In this document: positions 7,655 through 17,300 of the stretch, piece by piece | How positions within the stretch are numbered: the stretch's first letter is position 1 | How the letters are laid out: each line of letters opens with the position of its first letter | Origin: PALSA-505 sp036495485 | GTDB lineage: Bacteria; Actinomycetota; Actinomycetes; Streptosporangiales; Streptosporangiaceae | Length of the DNA stretch: 42,221 nt | Direction of reading: 5' to 3' | Assembly (NCBI GenBank): GCA_036495485.1 | Contig: DASXMU010000289.1 | Location: 1 to 42,221 of the forward strand | The notes under the pieces: model-generated | Database searches by the model: none | Told to the model about the DNA's origin: nothing | What the model saw: only the letters and a program-made list of their open reading frames with translations | Made by a program: the position numbers and the translations under genes

Positions 7655-8190
7655 GAGCTGAGCACCTCCAGCCGGTGCACGAGGTAGGCGGGCTTCGCCG
7701 CCCTGATGAGGGCTTCCAGTGCCGTTTCGCTCACCGTGGAGAGGTCGTCGACCACGATGCGCACCGCCAGCCGCGGCACGTCCTCGCCGGGCAGCTCGGC
7801 GCCCGGCCTCAGCGACCAGGACACGCCGCCGCTCTCGGCGATCTCGGCCCGGCCGCCGGTGGCGAGTTCCAGCTCCCTGATCAGCCCGGCGACCGTGCCG
7901 CGGGTGCGGAAGATCTCGACGGCCTCCATGACGAACCTGCGCCGCCGCTGCGGCGGCCAGTTCTCGTCGATGACCTCGCCGAACCAGCTCGACACCCAGC
8001 GCAGGAAGTCGTCAGGGGCGAGCATCGGATCCAGGTAGGTGCCGAGGCAGTCGAGTGTGGATACGACCGGGGCGAGCACCTCGTCGATCGCGGCGGTGAA
8101 CCGCGGCGTGAACGAGTCCTCCTGGTACACCGCTGGCATGAGCGTGTGCAGTGGGTAGGGTGTGCCGAGCCCGGTGACGGTGCCGCGCAT
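7651..8190 (-). CDS. Phage tail protein I-like baseplate protein (Afp12-like)
   Basis: The 179-residue protein has the usual features of P2 gpI/phage tail_P2_I proteins: LMPAVYQEDSFTPRF near the start, then YLDPMLAPDDFLRWVSSWFG, a basic RRRRFVMEAVEIFRTRGT segment and a closing PAYLVHRLEV. In contractile systems this protein helps build the baseplate wedge together with the gpJ-like protein. The upstream gpJ-like gene overlaps its start at 8190. The family is usually about this size. No frameshift or missing segment is apparent. Confidence 0.85.
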   Translation of the reverse strand: MRGTVTGLGTPYPLHTLMPAVYQEDSFTPRFTAAIDEVLAPVVSTLDCLGTYLDPMLAPDDFLRWVSSWFGEVIDENWPPQRRRRFVMEAVEIFRTRGTVAGLIRELELATGGRAEIAESGGVSWSLRPGAELPGEDVPRLAVRIVVDDLSTVSETALEALIRAAKPAYLVHRLEVLSS

Positions 8191-10169
8191 CAGTGCTCCT
8201 CGACGCGGATCTGATGGTCGTAGGAGAAGACCAGGCTGCCGGCTTCGAGATTGATCCGGGGCGCCTGCGCGCCGCGTTTGCCGGTGACCGGGTCGGCCGA
8301 GAAGATCCGCACGTCCTCGACCACGTCGACGCCCTGCACCCGCTGCAGCAGGCCGAATATCTCGCCGGACTGGACCGGGCGGCCGAACGGCCAGCCGTCC
8401 CCGTCCGGCCCGCCGCCGGCCAGCGGGCTGAGGAAGGCGTAAAGGGATCGCAGCGCGTCGGTGCGCAGGCGTTCGGTGTTCACCCGGGGCCTGGCCACCA
8501 GCCGGGCCACGACCGTGATCCCCCGGTACAGCGGTGGCTCGATGCTCACCCGGGTGCCGACGATCCGCACGTCCTCCAGTGCCTGCGCGATGGTGGTCAG
8601 CGTCTTCTCCGCGGGCAGCAGGTTCTCGAACCGGATCCGGCCGTCCTCGCTGGCGGCCGACGGCACGATGAGCACCCGCACCGCGCCGGCCGCCGAGGCG
8701 CCCTCCCCGGCGGGGACGCAGCGCACCCGGGCGATCTCAGGGGCGGCCTGCTTGGTCAGCGCCTCGTAGTCCTCCGCGGTCACCGCCCGGCCACGGCTGC
8801 GCAGCAGCAGCGGCCCGCGCGCCTTGGCCTCCTCCAGCGTCTCGCCGTCCACGCCGCCCTGCGCCGGGTGCAGGTTCTCCACCGAGGCGACGAACGGCAC
8901 CGACGACTTGAGCGTCCTGACGGCGCCGGTGGTGACGTTGCCGATCCGGCCGCCGCCGGTCGCGTACTTGCGGATCCGGATGGCGGCCCCGGCTGGCGGC
9001 ACCGCGCCGTACTGCCGCAGCGATCCGCCCGGCTCGCGCACGGCCGGGCCGAAGACCACCAGGCCGGGGTAGGCGTCCAGGACGAAATGCCGGTCCTGCG
9101 GGCCGCTGTCGGCGAAGTCGTCCACCTGGGTCCAGGCCTGCCAGCCCTCGTCGGTGCTGACCTCGACCACCAGGTGACCGGCCCCGGCCAGGACGGGGGA
9201 GCGGGACAGCCGCAGGGTCAGGCCGGGCACGCCCTCTGACACGCCGAGCTCCTCGCGCTCCACCACCTCGCCGTGCACGGTGAGCGTGGTGCCGCCGACG
9301 GTGCACACGCTGAGGGCGTGCAGCACCGGCGAGCTGGTGTACGGCGGCTGGCCCTCCTCGGGTTCGGTGATCCTGGCCCGCAGCCAGCCCGCCCGGTCGC
9401 CCTCCACGACGCTCACCTCGTGATCGGCGGGCACGTGCACGATCACCGAGCCGGACCGGTTGAAGCCGCCGGTCTCGTCCAGCGTGACCTCGCAGGCGGT
9501 CCATTCGCCGTCGCCGGTCCAGGCCTCCCACACCAGCGGCGGGCGCTCGGGGTTGACCCCGATGCCCTCCACCCGGCCGTCGAAGTCGATCCGGATGGCG
9601 CACCGGGGCGCCGGGTCGTCGAGCCCGATGAACAGCGCGTCGCCGGTGACCGGCGTGTCGCCGAACACCGGGAACGGCGTGCCCGCGATAAGCATCGGTG
9701 TCCGGTCGGCGGTGTCCGGCTGCGGCTCGTCATCGTCGCCGGCCGGGGTGGCGGTCGTGCGTACCAGCAGCAGCCGGCGCGGCGGCAGCACCAGCTCGTC
9801 CACGGTCGCGAACTCGACGGCCTCCTGCGCCTGGGTGCGCAGCGTGCCGACCCGGGTGGCGGTGGCGATCGTCAGCGCCGTGCTGGCCGGCGCGGCCAGC
9901 CAGAACGTCACCGGCACGCTGGCCGGGGTGGGCGGCAGCATGCGCAGCCCGATCAGGTCGAGGAACTTCAGGTAGATCCGGTCCGGCACCCGGTTGAGCC
10001 GGTAGAGAAGCTGGTCGGTCATGTAGGCGAACGTCTCGATCAGCGTCACGCCGGGGTCGGAGACGTTGTGGTCGGTCCACTCCGGGCAGCGGCGCTGCAC
10101 CAGCCGCTTGGCGTCGTCGACGAGATCCTGGAACCGCCGGTCATCGAGGTTGGGCACGGGCAGCGGCAT
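8190..10169 (-). CDS. Baseplate J-like wedge protein (Afp11-like)
   Basis: The 659-residue protein starts PLPVPNLDDRRFQDLVDDAK, then RRCPEWTDHNVSDPGVTLIE, the hallmark N-terminus of putative baseplate assembly proteins of eCIS and related contractile tails. The middle contains beta-rich inserts. The last 250 residues carry the gpJ-like region (VENLHPAQGGVDGETLEEAK, then RSRGRAVTAEDYEAL). The product is the main baseplate wedge component, partner to the gp25-like and gpI-like proteins on either side. Start and stop overlap both neighbours (10169-10171 and 8190-8192), indicating translational coupling and fixed stoichiometry. Homologues vary widely in length; this one is in the lower part of the range. 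Confidence 0.9.
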   Translation of the reverse strand: MPLPVPNLDDRRFQDLVDDAKRLVQRRCPEWTDHNVSDPGVTLIETFAYMTDQLLYRLNRVPDRIYLKFLDLIGLRMLPPTPASVPVTFWLAAPASTALTIATATRVGTLRTQAQEAVEFATVDELVLPPRRLLLVRTTATPAGDDDEPQPDTADRTPMLIAGTPFPVFGDTPVTGDALFIGLDDPAPRCAIRIDFDGRVEGIGVNPERPPLVWEAWTGDGEWTACEVTLDETGGFNRSGSVIVHVPADHEVSVVEGDRAGWLRARITEPEEGQPPYTSSPVLHALSVCTVGGTTLTVHGEVVEREELGVSEGVPGLTLRLSRSPVLAGAGHLVVEVSTDEGWQAWTQVDDFADSGPQDRHFVLDAYPGLVVFGPAVREPGGSLRQYGAVPPAGAAIRIRKYATGGGRIGNVTTGAVRTLKSSVPFVASVENLHPAQGGVDGETLEEAKARGPLLLRSRGRAVTAEDYEALTKQAAPEIARVRCVPAGEGASAAGAVRVLIVPSAASEDGRIRFENLLPAEKTLTTIAQALEDVRIVGTRVSIEPPLYRGITVVARLVARPRVNTERLRTDALRSLYAFLSPLAGGGPDGDGWPFGRPVQSGEIFGLLQRVQGVDVVEDVRIFSADPVTGKRGAQAPRINLEAGSLVFSYDHQIRVEEH

Positions 10170-10576
10170 CAGCGTTCCTCCCCCTGCTCCGGGATCGTGT
10201 AGAACGGGAACACGAGGTTGCGGCTGTCGTTCGTCGACTTGATGACGTACCGGATGTCGATGTAGAGCGTGCCTACCTCGCCGGGATCCGGGGTGACCTC
10301 GACCTTGGCCACGTCCACCCGTGGCTCCCAGCGCAGCAGTGCCGCCCGCACTTCGGATTCGATCGCCGTCGCGTTCTCCAGCGTCGCCCCGGCGAAGACG
10401 AAGTCACGCAGCCTGCTGCCGAACTCGTTGCGCATCGGCCGTTCGCCCGGATACGTCATGAGGATGAGCTGGATGGATTGCTCCAGCTCCGCCGTTCCCC
10501 TGGCCAGGGCGATGGCGCCCCTGGAATCCACTCCCACGGGGAAGGCCCATCCCGCTCCGGTGAAATCCTGTTCCAT
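10169..10576 (-). CDS. gp25-like baseplate wedge protein (Afp9-like)
   Basis: This is a 135-residue GPW/gp25 (lysozyme-fold) protein. It shows the family pattern GWAFPVGVDSRGAIALARG, then SIQLILMTYPGERPMRNEFG, SRLRDFVF and LRWEPRVDVAKVEV. In all contractile tails the equivalent protein joins the baseplate wedge to the sheath. A GAGAGG ribosome site precedes the ATG at 10576, and the stop overlaps the gpJ-like start. The size is normal for the family (about 130-150 residues). Confidence 0.92.
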   Translation of the reverse strand: MEQDFTGAGWAFPVGVDSRGAIALARGTAELEQSIQLILMTYPGERPMRNEFGSRLRDFVFAGATLENATAIESEVRAALLRWEPRVDVAKVEVTPDPGEVGTLYIDIRYVIKSTNDSRNLVFPFYTIPEQGEER

Positions 10577-10598
10577 CTGGGCCTCTCGGTGTACGTCG

Positions 10599-12491
10599 TC
10601 AGTTGAGCTGGATTTGTGAACCCTTGATCGAAACCTGGCCGGAGCTCTGAATGGAGATCGAGCTCTGCGCCTTGAGGTTGAGGTTGGCGCCGCCGTCGAT
10701 GTTCACGGTGCCGCCTTGGCCGGCGGCGACGTTGATGGTCCCGCCCTGTCCGCACTGGATGCTGAGCGTGCCCTGCTCGGCCTTGCTGTTCGGCGGCTTG
10801 GGGCTGCAGCTCAGTGTGATCGTGCCGGCCACCTGGTCGATGGCCAGCGCCAGGCTGCCGTCGCCGGTGCCCAGCGTGATCGTCGAAACGCTCGGCGGCG
10901 GACTGCCCTCGCCGGGCGGGATCTGGTCGCCGAACACCAGCTGGTTGCCGGCGGCGGAGACGAAGCCGCGCAGCGCGACCGTGGCGGTCTCCCCGGTCGC
11001 CTTGATAGCCGGGCCGCCCAGGCTGTACTGGCTGCCGCTGTTGACGACACCACCGAGGACGTAGGCGCGGCGCGGGTCGCCGAACTCGAAGGCGACGAGC
11101 ACCTCGTCACCGACCTCCGGCAGGAACAGGGCGCCGCTGCGCTTGCCCGCGCCGAACTGGATGACCGGCGACCAGTCGGTCTCGTAGTCCGGCGACAGCC
11201 AGGGCAGGGCGACCTTGACCTGGCCCGTCTGCTGCGGGTCGTTGTTGTTGGTGACCACCCCGCAGTACACGCCGGGCATCCGCGGCGGCTTGGGCCTGGC
11301 CTGGCCGGCCGTGGCGAGGGACAGCAGCGATCGTTCCTGCCTGCCGCTGACCACGAACTGGGTGGTGTATCCGGCCTCCCTGAGGTCGAACACGTGGCGG
11401 GCATTGGTGATCAGCCACGACCCGCAGAACTGCTCGGGAACCCCGCTGACGCTCACCACCGCGCCGGGCTGGATGCTGGGATCGCCGCTGGCCGCGCCGT
11501 CGGCCTCGGCGAACGTGCTGGCGACCTGGTCGGCCAGGCTGGCGGCCACGTCGGTGACGGCCGAGTCGATGGCCGCCCCGATGGCGACCGGCCGGTCATA
11601 GATCACCTGGGCGGTGCTGGCTGGGGCCGGGCCGAGGTTGCCCACCGCCGGAGCGCCCGGCTGGGCCGTGGCGGCCGGCGGGGTGTCGCTGACGAACGCG
11701 GCGGCCAGCGCCGGCGCGGTCGTTCCCTCGAAGGCCGCCGTGCCGGTGGCCGTTTCCTTGGTGTTGCCGACGATCTTGGCCTGCAGCGGATCCCACACCC
11801 GCACCTCGACGCTGGGCGTCATGTTTCCCGCGGTCACCCTGGGGGCGAACCGCCTGAGGTTGACCGGGAAGGTCAGCTCGACCGGCAGCGCCGTGCTGGC
11901 CGCCACCGACGCTGCCTTGCCGAAGCGGAAGGTGCCGGCGCTGATCCCGACGTCATAGCCGATCTCCCTGGCCCGCTGGGAGAGGAAGTCCCAGTCGGTC
12001 TGGTTGCACTGCCCGACGAAGGCGTGCACGGCGGTGCTCGGCTTGACCTCGAGCTTGGTGAGGCCCGCCGCCTTGGCGATCTGGGTGGCGATGTCGGAGT
12101 CGGTGGCGTTGAGGAAGGTGCGGGTCCGGCGGGCCCGCTGCATCCGGTGGCACAGGTCGTAGCCGCGCACGATCGAGTAGCAGTTCAGGTTGCGGCAGAT
12201 CGCCTCCAGGCAGGTCACCTCGCCCTCGATGAGCACCTGGTCGGCGTCCGAGCCGGCCGCGCAGCCGTAGACGCAGATCCGGGTGCCCATCGAGATCCCG
12301 GCCGTGGACAGCAGGGTGCCGTCGCTGTCGAGAAAGGTCAGCTCGAACATCCCGGGCAGGTGCAGGCTGGTGTCGACCACCGCGCGCAGCAGCATCTGCT
12401 CGGTGTCATCGCTCAGCGGCTGCCCCACGCCCGGCCCGACGAGGACCGTCGGCGCGGCGGCGGTCGTGAAGACGTTGTCCGGGGTGGTCAT
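10599..12491 (-). CDS. VgrG-like spike protein (Afp8-like)
   Basis: The 630-residue protein has the domain order of eCIS spikes. Residues about 1-380 form the gp27/phage late control D-like base (WDFLSQRAREIGYD is a recognisable segment). A gp5-like OB fold follows with GVYCGVVTNNNDPQQTGQVK and LPWLSPDYETDWSPVIQFGA, then LFLPEVGDEVLVAFEFGDPR. The C-terminus is a repetitive beta-helix (GTINVAAGQGGTVNIDGG) ending in KGSQIQLN. It forms the trimeric puncturing needle under the tube and should receive the PAAR-like tip at 5383. There is no appended effector domain. It starts one base after the stop of the upstream LysM protein, so the two are coupled. Confidence 0.92.
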   Translation of the reverse strand: MTTPDNVFTTAAAPTVLVGPGVGQPLSDDTEQMLLRAVVDTSLHLPGMFELTFLDSDGTLLSTAGISMGTRICVYGCAAGSDADQVLIEGEVTCLEAICRNLNCYSIVRGYDLCHRMQRARRTRTFLNATDSDIATQIAKAAGLTKLEVKPSTAVHAFVGQCNQTDWDFLSQRAREIGYDVGISAGTFRFGKAASVAASTALPVELTFPVNLRRFAPRVTAGNMTPSVEVRVWDPLQAKIVGNTKETATGTAAFEGTTAPALAAAFVSDTPPAATAQPGAPAVGNLGPAPASTAQVIYDRPVAIGAAIDSAVTDVAASLADQVASTFAEADGAASGDPSIQPGAVVSVSGVPEQFCGSWLITNARHVFDLREAGYTTQFVVSGRQERSLLSLATAGQARPKPPRMPGVYCGVVTNNNDPQQTGQVKVALPWLSPDYETDWSPVIQFGAGKRSGALFLPEVGDEVLVAFEFGDPRRAYVLGGVVNSGSQYSLGGPAIKATGETATVALRGFVSAAGNQLVFGDQIPPGEGSPPPSVSTITLGTGDGSLALAIDQVAGTITLSCSPKPPNSKAEQGTLSIQCGQGGTINVAAGQGGTVNIDGGANLNLKAQSSISIQSSGQVSIKGSQIQLN

Positions 12492-12492
12492 G

Positions 12493-13332
12493 TCAGGACC
12501 GGCCCGCCAGTTCGGCCCGGCCCGGCAGGTAGAGCCGCATGCCGGGGCGCACCCGCAGCGGATCGTCGAGCTCGTTCGCCTCGGCCAGCGTGCGCCACTC
12601 GCCCGGCTTGCCGTATTCGGCCACCGCGACCGACGGCAGCGAATCGCCGCTGATCAGCAGCCGCCCCCGCCGGTCGGGCAGCCCGCCGGACGTCGGGTTC
12701 TGCTTGGTCGGGTTCGACGACGTCGGCTGCAGCGACAGCGAGACGCTGGCCCGGATGGGCAGCCCGGTCGGGCTGAACCGCTCGTAGCTGACGGTGCACG
12801 ACGTCATGGTCACCGAGATCGTCTTGGGTGCCTCTTCGCCCAGCGAGAAGTCCCCCCAGACGAACACCAGCTCCTGCAGGTATATCTGCTTGGCCTGATT
12901 TCCTTTTTTCGTCACGATGGACCGGGACAGCGGATAGCTCCAGTTCAGCAGCATGCCGCAGTTGGTCTGGACGTTCACCGCCCCGTCGAAGACGATGCTG
13001 TCCATCGACAGCGAGGTCTTGCCCTGCTTTTCGAGTTCCTGCTGGGAGGTAAGGCTGCTGACTCCCGGCGTGCTGTCGCCTGGTTTCTGCCCCGGGTCGT
13101 TGGTTTTGGCTTCCCGCACGCCCAGCTCGCTGCTGCCCGCGCCGTGCGTCACCTTGATGCCCTTGGGGTTGAACTGGAATTTCACCCCTTCTTCCACCAT
13201 TGGCAGGCCGGCCGAGTTCGTCGGGCACAGCATGGCCTTGGTCATGGCCTGGCTCTGCGTTTTCGGCTGATAAGCCGGCGTAGCTGGTGCGACCGGGCTG
13301 CTGATCTTCACCGGCGCGCTTGATGGCATCAT
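12493..13332 (-). CDS. CIS tube/baseplate adaptor with LysM-like domain (Afp7-like)
   Basis: The 279-residue protein has a central tube-adaptor domain (VKFQFNPKGIKVTHG, TSLSMDSIVFDG, VFVWGDFSLGEEAPKTI, VSYERFSPTGLPIRASVSLS). A C-terminal LysM-like segment of about 55 residues follows (LLISGDSLPSVAVAEYGKPG, then LRVRPGMRLYLPG). In Afp/PVC particles the equivalent sits between the inner tube and the spike. Here LysM probably acts as a structural adaptor rather than a peptidoglycan binder. GGAGG precedes two consecutive ATGs at 13332 and 13329. The N-terminal 40 residues are Pro/Ala/Ser-rich and probably disordered. Confidence 0.87.
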   Translation of the reverse strand: MMPSSAPVKISSPVAPATPAYQPKTQSQAMTKAMLCPTNSAGLPMVEEGVKFQFNPKGIKVTHGAGSSELGVREAKTNDPGQKPGDSTPGVSSLTSQQELEKQGKTSLSMDSIVFDGAVNVQTNCGMLLNWSYPLSRSIVTKKGNQAKQIYLQELVFVWGDFSLGEEAPKTISVTMTSCTVSYERFSPTGLPIRASVSLSLQPTSSNPTKQNPTSGGLPDRRGRLLISGDSLPSVAVAEYGKPGEWRTLAEANELDDPLRVRPGMRLYLPGRAELAGRS

Positions 13333-13352
13333 GGGTCCTCCGCCCAGGCCGC

Positions 13353-13871
13353 TTACAGGAAGCCTTCATGGTCGAATTCGAGCGTTTCGATGGCGACGTT
13401 GTTGTCGGTCGCCTGCATGCCCGGTCCGGTCCATTTGACCGGCCGGGCCTCGGAAAGCGTCCATTGCATGACCTGGTTGAGCTGGTAATCGAGCAACGTG
13501 ATGACCACGTCGGTCGTGGGTGGCGTTCCGTCCGTATTGAGCGGGTAGGTGTACCACTGGTAGATGTAGCCCTTCAGCCAGGCCTGGAGCGCCTGCGAGC
13601 TGGTCTTCTCGACCGCCCGCTCCATCGAGACCCGTCCATAGACCAGCTTCTCCGGCAGCGCTGCATCGCCCATGTATGCGCCGCCTTGCTCGATGGTCTT
13701 GTATTTCAGTTCGACGTTCAGGCCCTTGCAGCTCCGCCACAGCCCGAGGCTGAGCCCGTCCACGGTGACCGAGAAACGCATGGCCAGGCCGTAGGCTGGA
13801 TAGGAGCCAAGCGCGCCGCCCGATACGGTGCTGAGCATCTTCTGGCCGCCGGACATTCCTATGGTCGTCAT
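13353..13871 (-). CDS. Phage tail tube-family protein (gp19-like, second baseplate-proximal tube)
   Basis: The 172-residue protein has the gp19/tube pattern: AMRFSVTVDGLSLGLWRSCK, YKTIEQGG, LVYGRVSMERAV, then ARPVKWTGPG and the closing AIETLEFDHEGFL. It is a paralogue of its upstream neighbour; both end in ETLE(L/F)xHxGFL. In eCIS the extra tube-type proteins (Afp5 and Afp6) form the rings joining the main tube to the spike. The start ATG overlaps the stop of the upstream tube gene (13868-13871, ATGA), so the two are translationally coupled. Confidence 0.88.
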   Translation of the reverse strand: MTTIGMSGGQKMLSTVSGGALGSYPAYGLAMRFSVTVDGLSLGLWRSCKGLNVELKYKTIEQGGAYMGDAALPEKLVYGRVSMERAVEKTSSQALQAWLKGYIYQWYTYPLNTDGTPPTTDVVITLLDYQLNQVMQWTLSEARPVKWTGPGMQATDNNVAIETLEFDHEGFL

Positions 13872-14359
13872 TTCAGTGCCCCCTTGATTGCGCCAGGGAC
13901 CTTGCTGGCGAACTGGTCGTCCAGGAAACCGGTGTGCGCGAGTTCCAGCGTCTCGGTCACCACTTTCGCCTCGGCCGCCGAGAACTCACCGACCTGCCAG
14001 CTCACCGGGAAGAACTGATAGAGCCGCCACGTGATGATGGGAATGCCCATCGACCCGCACAGCAGAATCGCGCCGCTCAGCGGCATCATGTTCGCCGACG
14101 TGGCCGCGAGCCACGTCTGGGTCACGTTCGAGGTGGGCGAGACCGGCCGGGTCAGCTTGATATTCTGGTATTTCGTGGTGCCCGGGTATATCCAGTATTC
14201 GTTGCCCTGGTCGCCCGCCCGGTAGGTGGCCACATCCCAGGTAACCGTGAGCCCGGATGCCTTTTGCCAGGAACCCAGGTCATAGGTCGGGTTGTCGATC
14301 ACAATAATAAAGTGATGCGACATCCCGAACAGGTCATCGAGAACGGCAAGGCCGGTCAT
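13868..14359 (-). CDS. Phage tail tube-family protein (gp19-like, Afp5-like)
   Basis: The 163-residue protein shows SHHFIIVIDNPTYDLGSWQK, VTWDVATYRAGDQGNEYW, KYQNIKLTRPV and a C-terminal ETLELAHTGFL, all typical of the T4 gp19 tube family. Its position next to the LysM adaptor and spike genes, away from the main tube gene at 18578, marks it as a baseplate-proximal tube ring. AGGAGAGATA precedes the ATG. The ATG lies 8 bases beyond the stop of the DUF4157 gene, so the ribosome site overlaps that region. Confidence 0.88.
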   Translation of the reverse strand: MTGLAVLDDLFGMSHHFIIVIDNPTYDLGSWQKASGLTVTWDVATYRAGDQGNEYWIYPGTTKYQNIKLTRPVSPTSNVTQTWLAATSANMMPLSGAILLCGSMGIPIITWRLYQFFPVSWQVGEFSAAEAKVVTETLELAHTGFLDDQFASKVPGAIKGALK

Positions 14360-14367
14360 TATCTCTC

Positions 14368-17300
14368 CTAGCAGATGTCGGCGAGCAGGCCCGCCCGCTC
14401 ACGGTCGACCAGCAGCTCGGCCCGGAGCATGCCGCGCAGCCGCTGGTACACCTTGGTGGAAAGCTCGTCGAGGGACACCGGGTCGTCGAGGTTGGCGGGC
14501 CGTTCGGTGCACAGCTCGGCCAGCCGCGCCGCGTTGGCGATGAGCTCGCTGAGCTGTTCGTTGCTGGTGGGCGGCTCGGGGGCCGGCGGGAATGGCGGGG
14601 GCGGACTGGGGGCGAGCCCGGCTCCTGTCGCCGGTGCCGGGGCGAGTTCTTGCGTGGCTGGTGCTGGCGCTGTGAGTACGTGATCCTCCGGCTGGCGTTG
14701 CACGCCGGTGGCGGCCGGTTCCTTTACCGCGTCCAGCCACACGGCTATCTGCGGCGGGAGCGAGTCACCGGCCGTCCAGCTCTGCTGCGGCCCTGCGTGG
14801 CCGGGCTGGCCCGGGTGGCCTGGCTGGCTGGCGTGGCCCGGGTAGCCGGCGTGGCTGGCCAGCAGCAGGGCGACCGGCAGGTGCGCCAGCCGTGGCGGCG
14901 GGCTGCCGCCGGTCAGGTACCACCGCTCGGCCTGGCTGGCCTCGCGCTCCAGCTCCTGGCCGTCCGGCGAACCCTCGTCGGGCAGCGACGGGGACAGGAT
15001 GCGCTGCTGGACCGCGTGGGCCAGCTCGTGCGCCAGCAGCCCCCTGGTGCCGCTGTCGTCGAGTGACCCCGCCTCCTCCGGCAGGAAGATCTCGCCGGAC
15101 CTGGTGAACGCCCTGGCCTGGTAGGCCCTGGCCTGCTGCGTCACGGCCGGCCCACGGTGCACGGATATCCCGGTAACGTCGATCCCGGTGAGCGCGCTGA
15201 ACCGCCCGGCCAGATCCTGCGGCACGGACTGCGTGTAGCTGCCTGGCTGGCGCTGGGCTGGCGTCGTGTGGGGCGGCCCCGGGTGGGGCGGGGCCGGGGT
15301 CCGGTAGACGGCGCCGCCGAGCGGCCGGGGGACGGTCACGCTCGGCCCCCGGCCGCCCAGCGGCGCCATTGGCCAGGCCTGGCCCGGTGGCTCCGGGCCC
15401 AGGCCTGCCGGTGTCCCGGCGGCGGTGGGCGAGCCAGCCGGGACACCGGGAACTGCCGGGCCGGCACTCCCGGTGGCTGCTACCGCCCCGGGCTCGGGCG
15501 GATGGACCAGAATGGGTGGTTCCGGCTTGCGGGGTATCGGCGCGCCGAGCCCGAGCCGTCGTGGCGGTGGTGCACCGCCCGCCGTGGCGCTCGGCTGGGC
15601 TGGGTCGGCCGGTACTGTCTCAGACGAATTTTCCTGAGAAAGAAAATCGCCGAACGGTTCCGGTCCGGGCCGATCGCTCGCGCCTGTCCCTTGGCGCGGG
15701 TGGACCATCCCCTGGTAGGGGTAGCCCGTCCCGAGGGCGGCCAGGGGCGTTTCCTGGCCTGGGTGGGGCGTTTCTTGGTCTTGATGGGCCGTCTCTTGGG
15801 CGGGGTGGGGCGTTTCCTGGCCTGGGTTGGCCATCTCTTGGTGGAGGTGGGCCGTTTCCTGGTCTGGGTGAGCTGTTTCCTGGCCGGGGTCGGCCATTTC
15901 CTGGCCGGGGTGGGCCATCCCTTGGTGGAGGTGGGCCGTTTCCTGGTCTGGGTGGGGCGTCTCCTGGTCTGGGTTGGCCATCCCCTGGTGGAGGTGGGGC
16001 ATCTCCTGGTCTGGCTGGGGCGTTTCCTGGCTGGGGTGGACCATCCCTTGGTGGGGGTAGCCCGTCCCTCGGGTGGAGCGGGGCGTCTCCTGGCCTAGGT
16101 GGGCCGTTTCCTGGCCGGGGTGGGCCGTCTGCTGGTAGGCGTGGACCGGCTCGGCGGATGTGCTGGTCTGCTGGCTGGTGCCGGTGTGTGCTGCTCCTGG
16201 GGGCGCGTCGTGTGCGGACGGCTGGGCTGCGGGCCGGGTGGGGCCGGCCGTCTGCGGGGCAGGTGGCGCCGTGGCGGCGGCTGGCCTGTCTGGCGTTGCC
16301 GGATGATCCGGTCCTGCGTCGCGGCGGGTGGCAGCCGCACGCCTCGCGTGCGGCAGCGGCAGTCCGGGTGGCTCCGTGCCGGACCGGCCGGGGGCGGGCG
16401 GGACCAGGCTCGGCGGGACCGGGCTGGGCGGGACCTGGCCTCCGGGACGGGCTGCGGGCGGAGTTCCGGTCGTGGGCCACGGGCTGCGCGGGGACGTGGC
16501 AGCGGGCTCAGCGACCTGGGCGGCCGTGCTGGGCGGGGTGGTGCCCGGCGGGGTTGCGCTGGCTGGGGCTGAGCTGGCTAGGGCTGAGCTGGCTGGGTAT
16601 GCGCCGCCAGGGCCGGTACTGGCCGGATCGGTACTGGCCGGATCGGTGCCGGCGGGAGCATCGGACTGCGGCCCGGGTGTGGAGGGCTCGGCCGGCCCCG
16701 CGTCAATAGGCGGTTTTCCGCGAGGTCGGCCGAGCCCCAGGCGGCGGCTCTCGCCGAGAGTCGCGCGGTGGCGCGAACGAGAACCGCCTAGTCCCGCCTC
16801 CGGCCCCTCCGGGTCCGGCGGCATGGTCGATGCAGCGGGCCCGGGCGGCCCTGACTGGGGTGGTGATGGCTGTTCCGTCACCGGAGACGCCGGTGCGGGC
16901 GACGCCACCCCGGCGGTCTGGTGCCCGTGGAACGCCGGGGGAGCGAGCGGCCCGCCGCGCAGTGTCGCGGCTCTGAACCCCGGTCTGGTCCCCACCAGCG
17001 GAGCGGCGGCCGGCCGCCGCAGAGCCTGGTCGTCCACCGCTGGCGGCTGGCTTCCCATCTGCCACGGCGGCTGCTCCTTGAATAGGGAGATCTGCCGCTC
17101 GAACGCGGAAGCCTGGAACGGCGGGTCGGACTCGCGAGGCTCGCCGACGCTGTCCTCTGTTATGCCGGTGAGTGAGCCTGTCCGGGGTGCCTGGCCTTCG
17201 CGGGCGGCCAGCATCCGGTGCCTTTCCGGCGGATCGAGCAGCCCACCCGGCTCGGCAGCCGTGTCCCCATGGTCCGCGCCTTGGTGCCGCGCTGCCCGCC

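Noticed and set aside
6555..7661. Rightward Gly-rich frame of 368 codons
   Set aside because: It is the mirror of the polyproline-encoding strand of the zinc-ribbon protein. GC-rich repeats keep the opposite strand open, and there is no ribosome site or family signature.
10599..12491. Type VI secretion VgrG
   Set aside because: No TssJ, TssL, TssM or ClpV is present, and a gpI-like protein and sheath of eCIS type accompany it. Actinomycetes lack the outer membrane that T6SS machinery spans.
10716..12653. Rightward frame of 645 codons opposite the VgrG gene
   Set aside because: It is an antisense shadow of a well-recognised spike protein, with no domain pattern of its own.
15157..16098. Rightward repeat-rich frame with FLVWVGRFLAGVGH-type units
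   Set aside because: It only reflects the 21-bp repeats of the DUF4157 gene read on the other strand.
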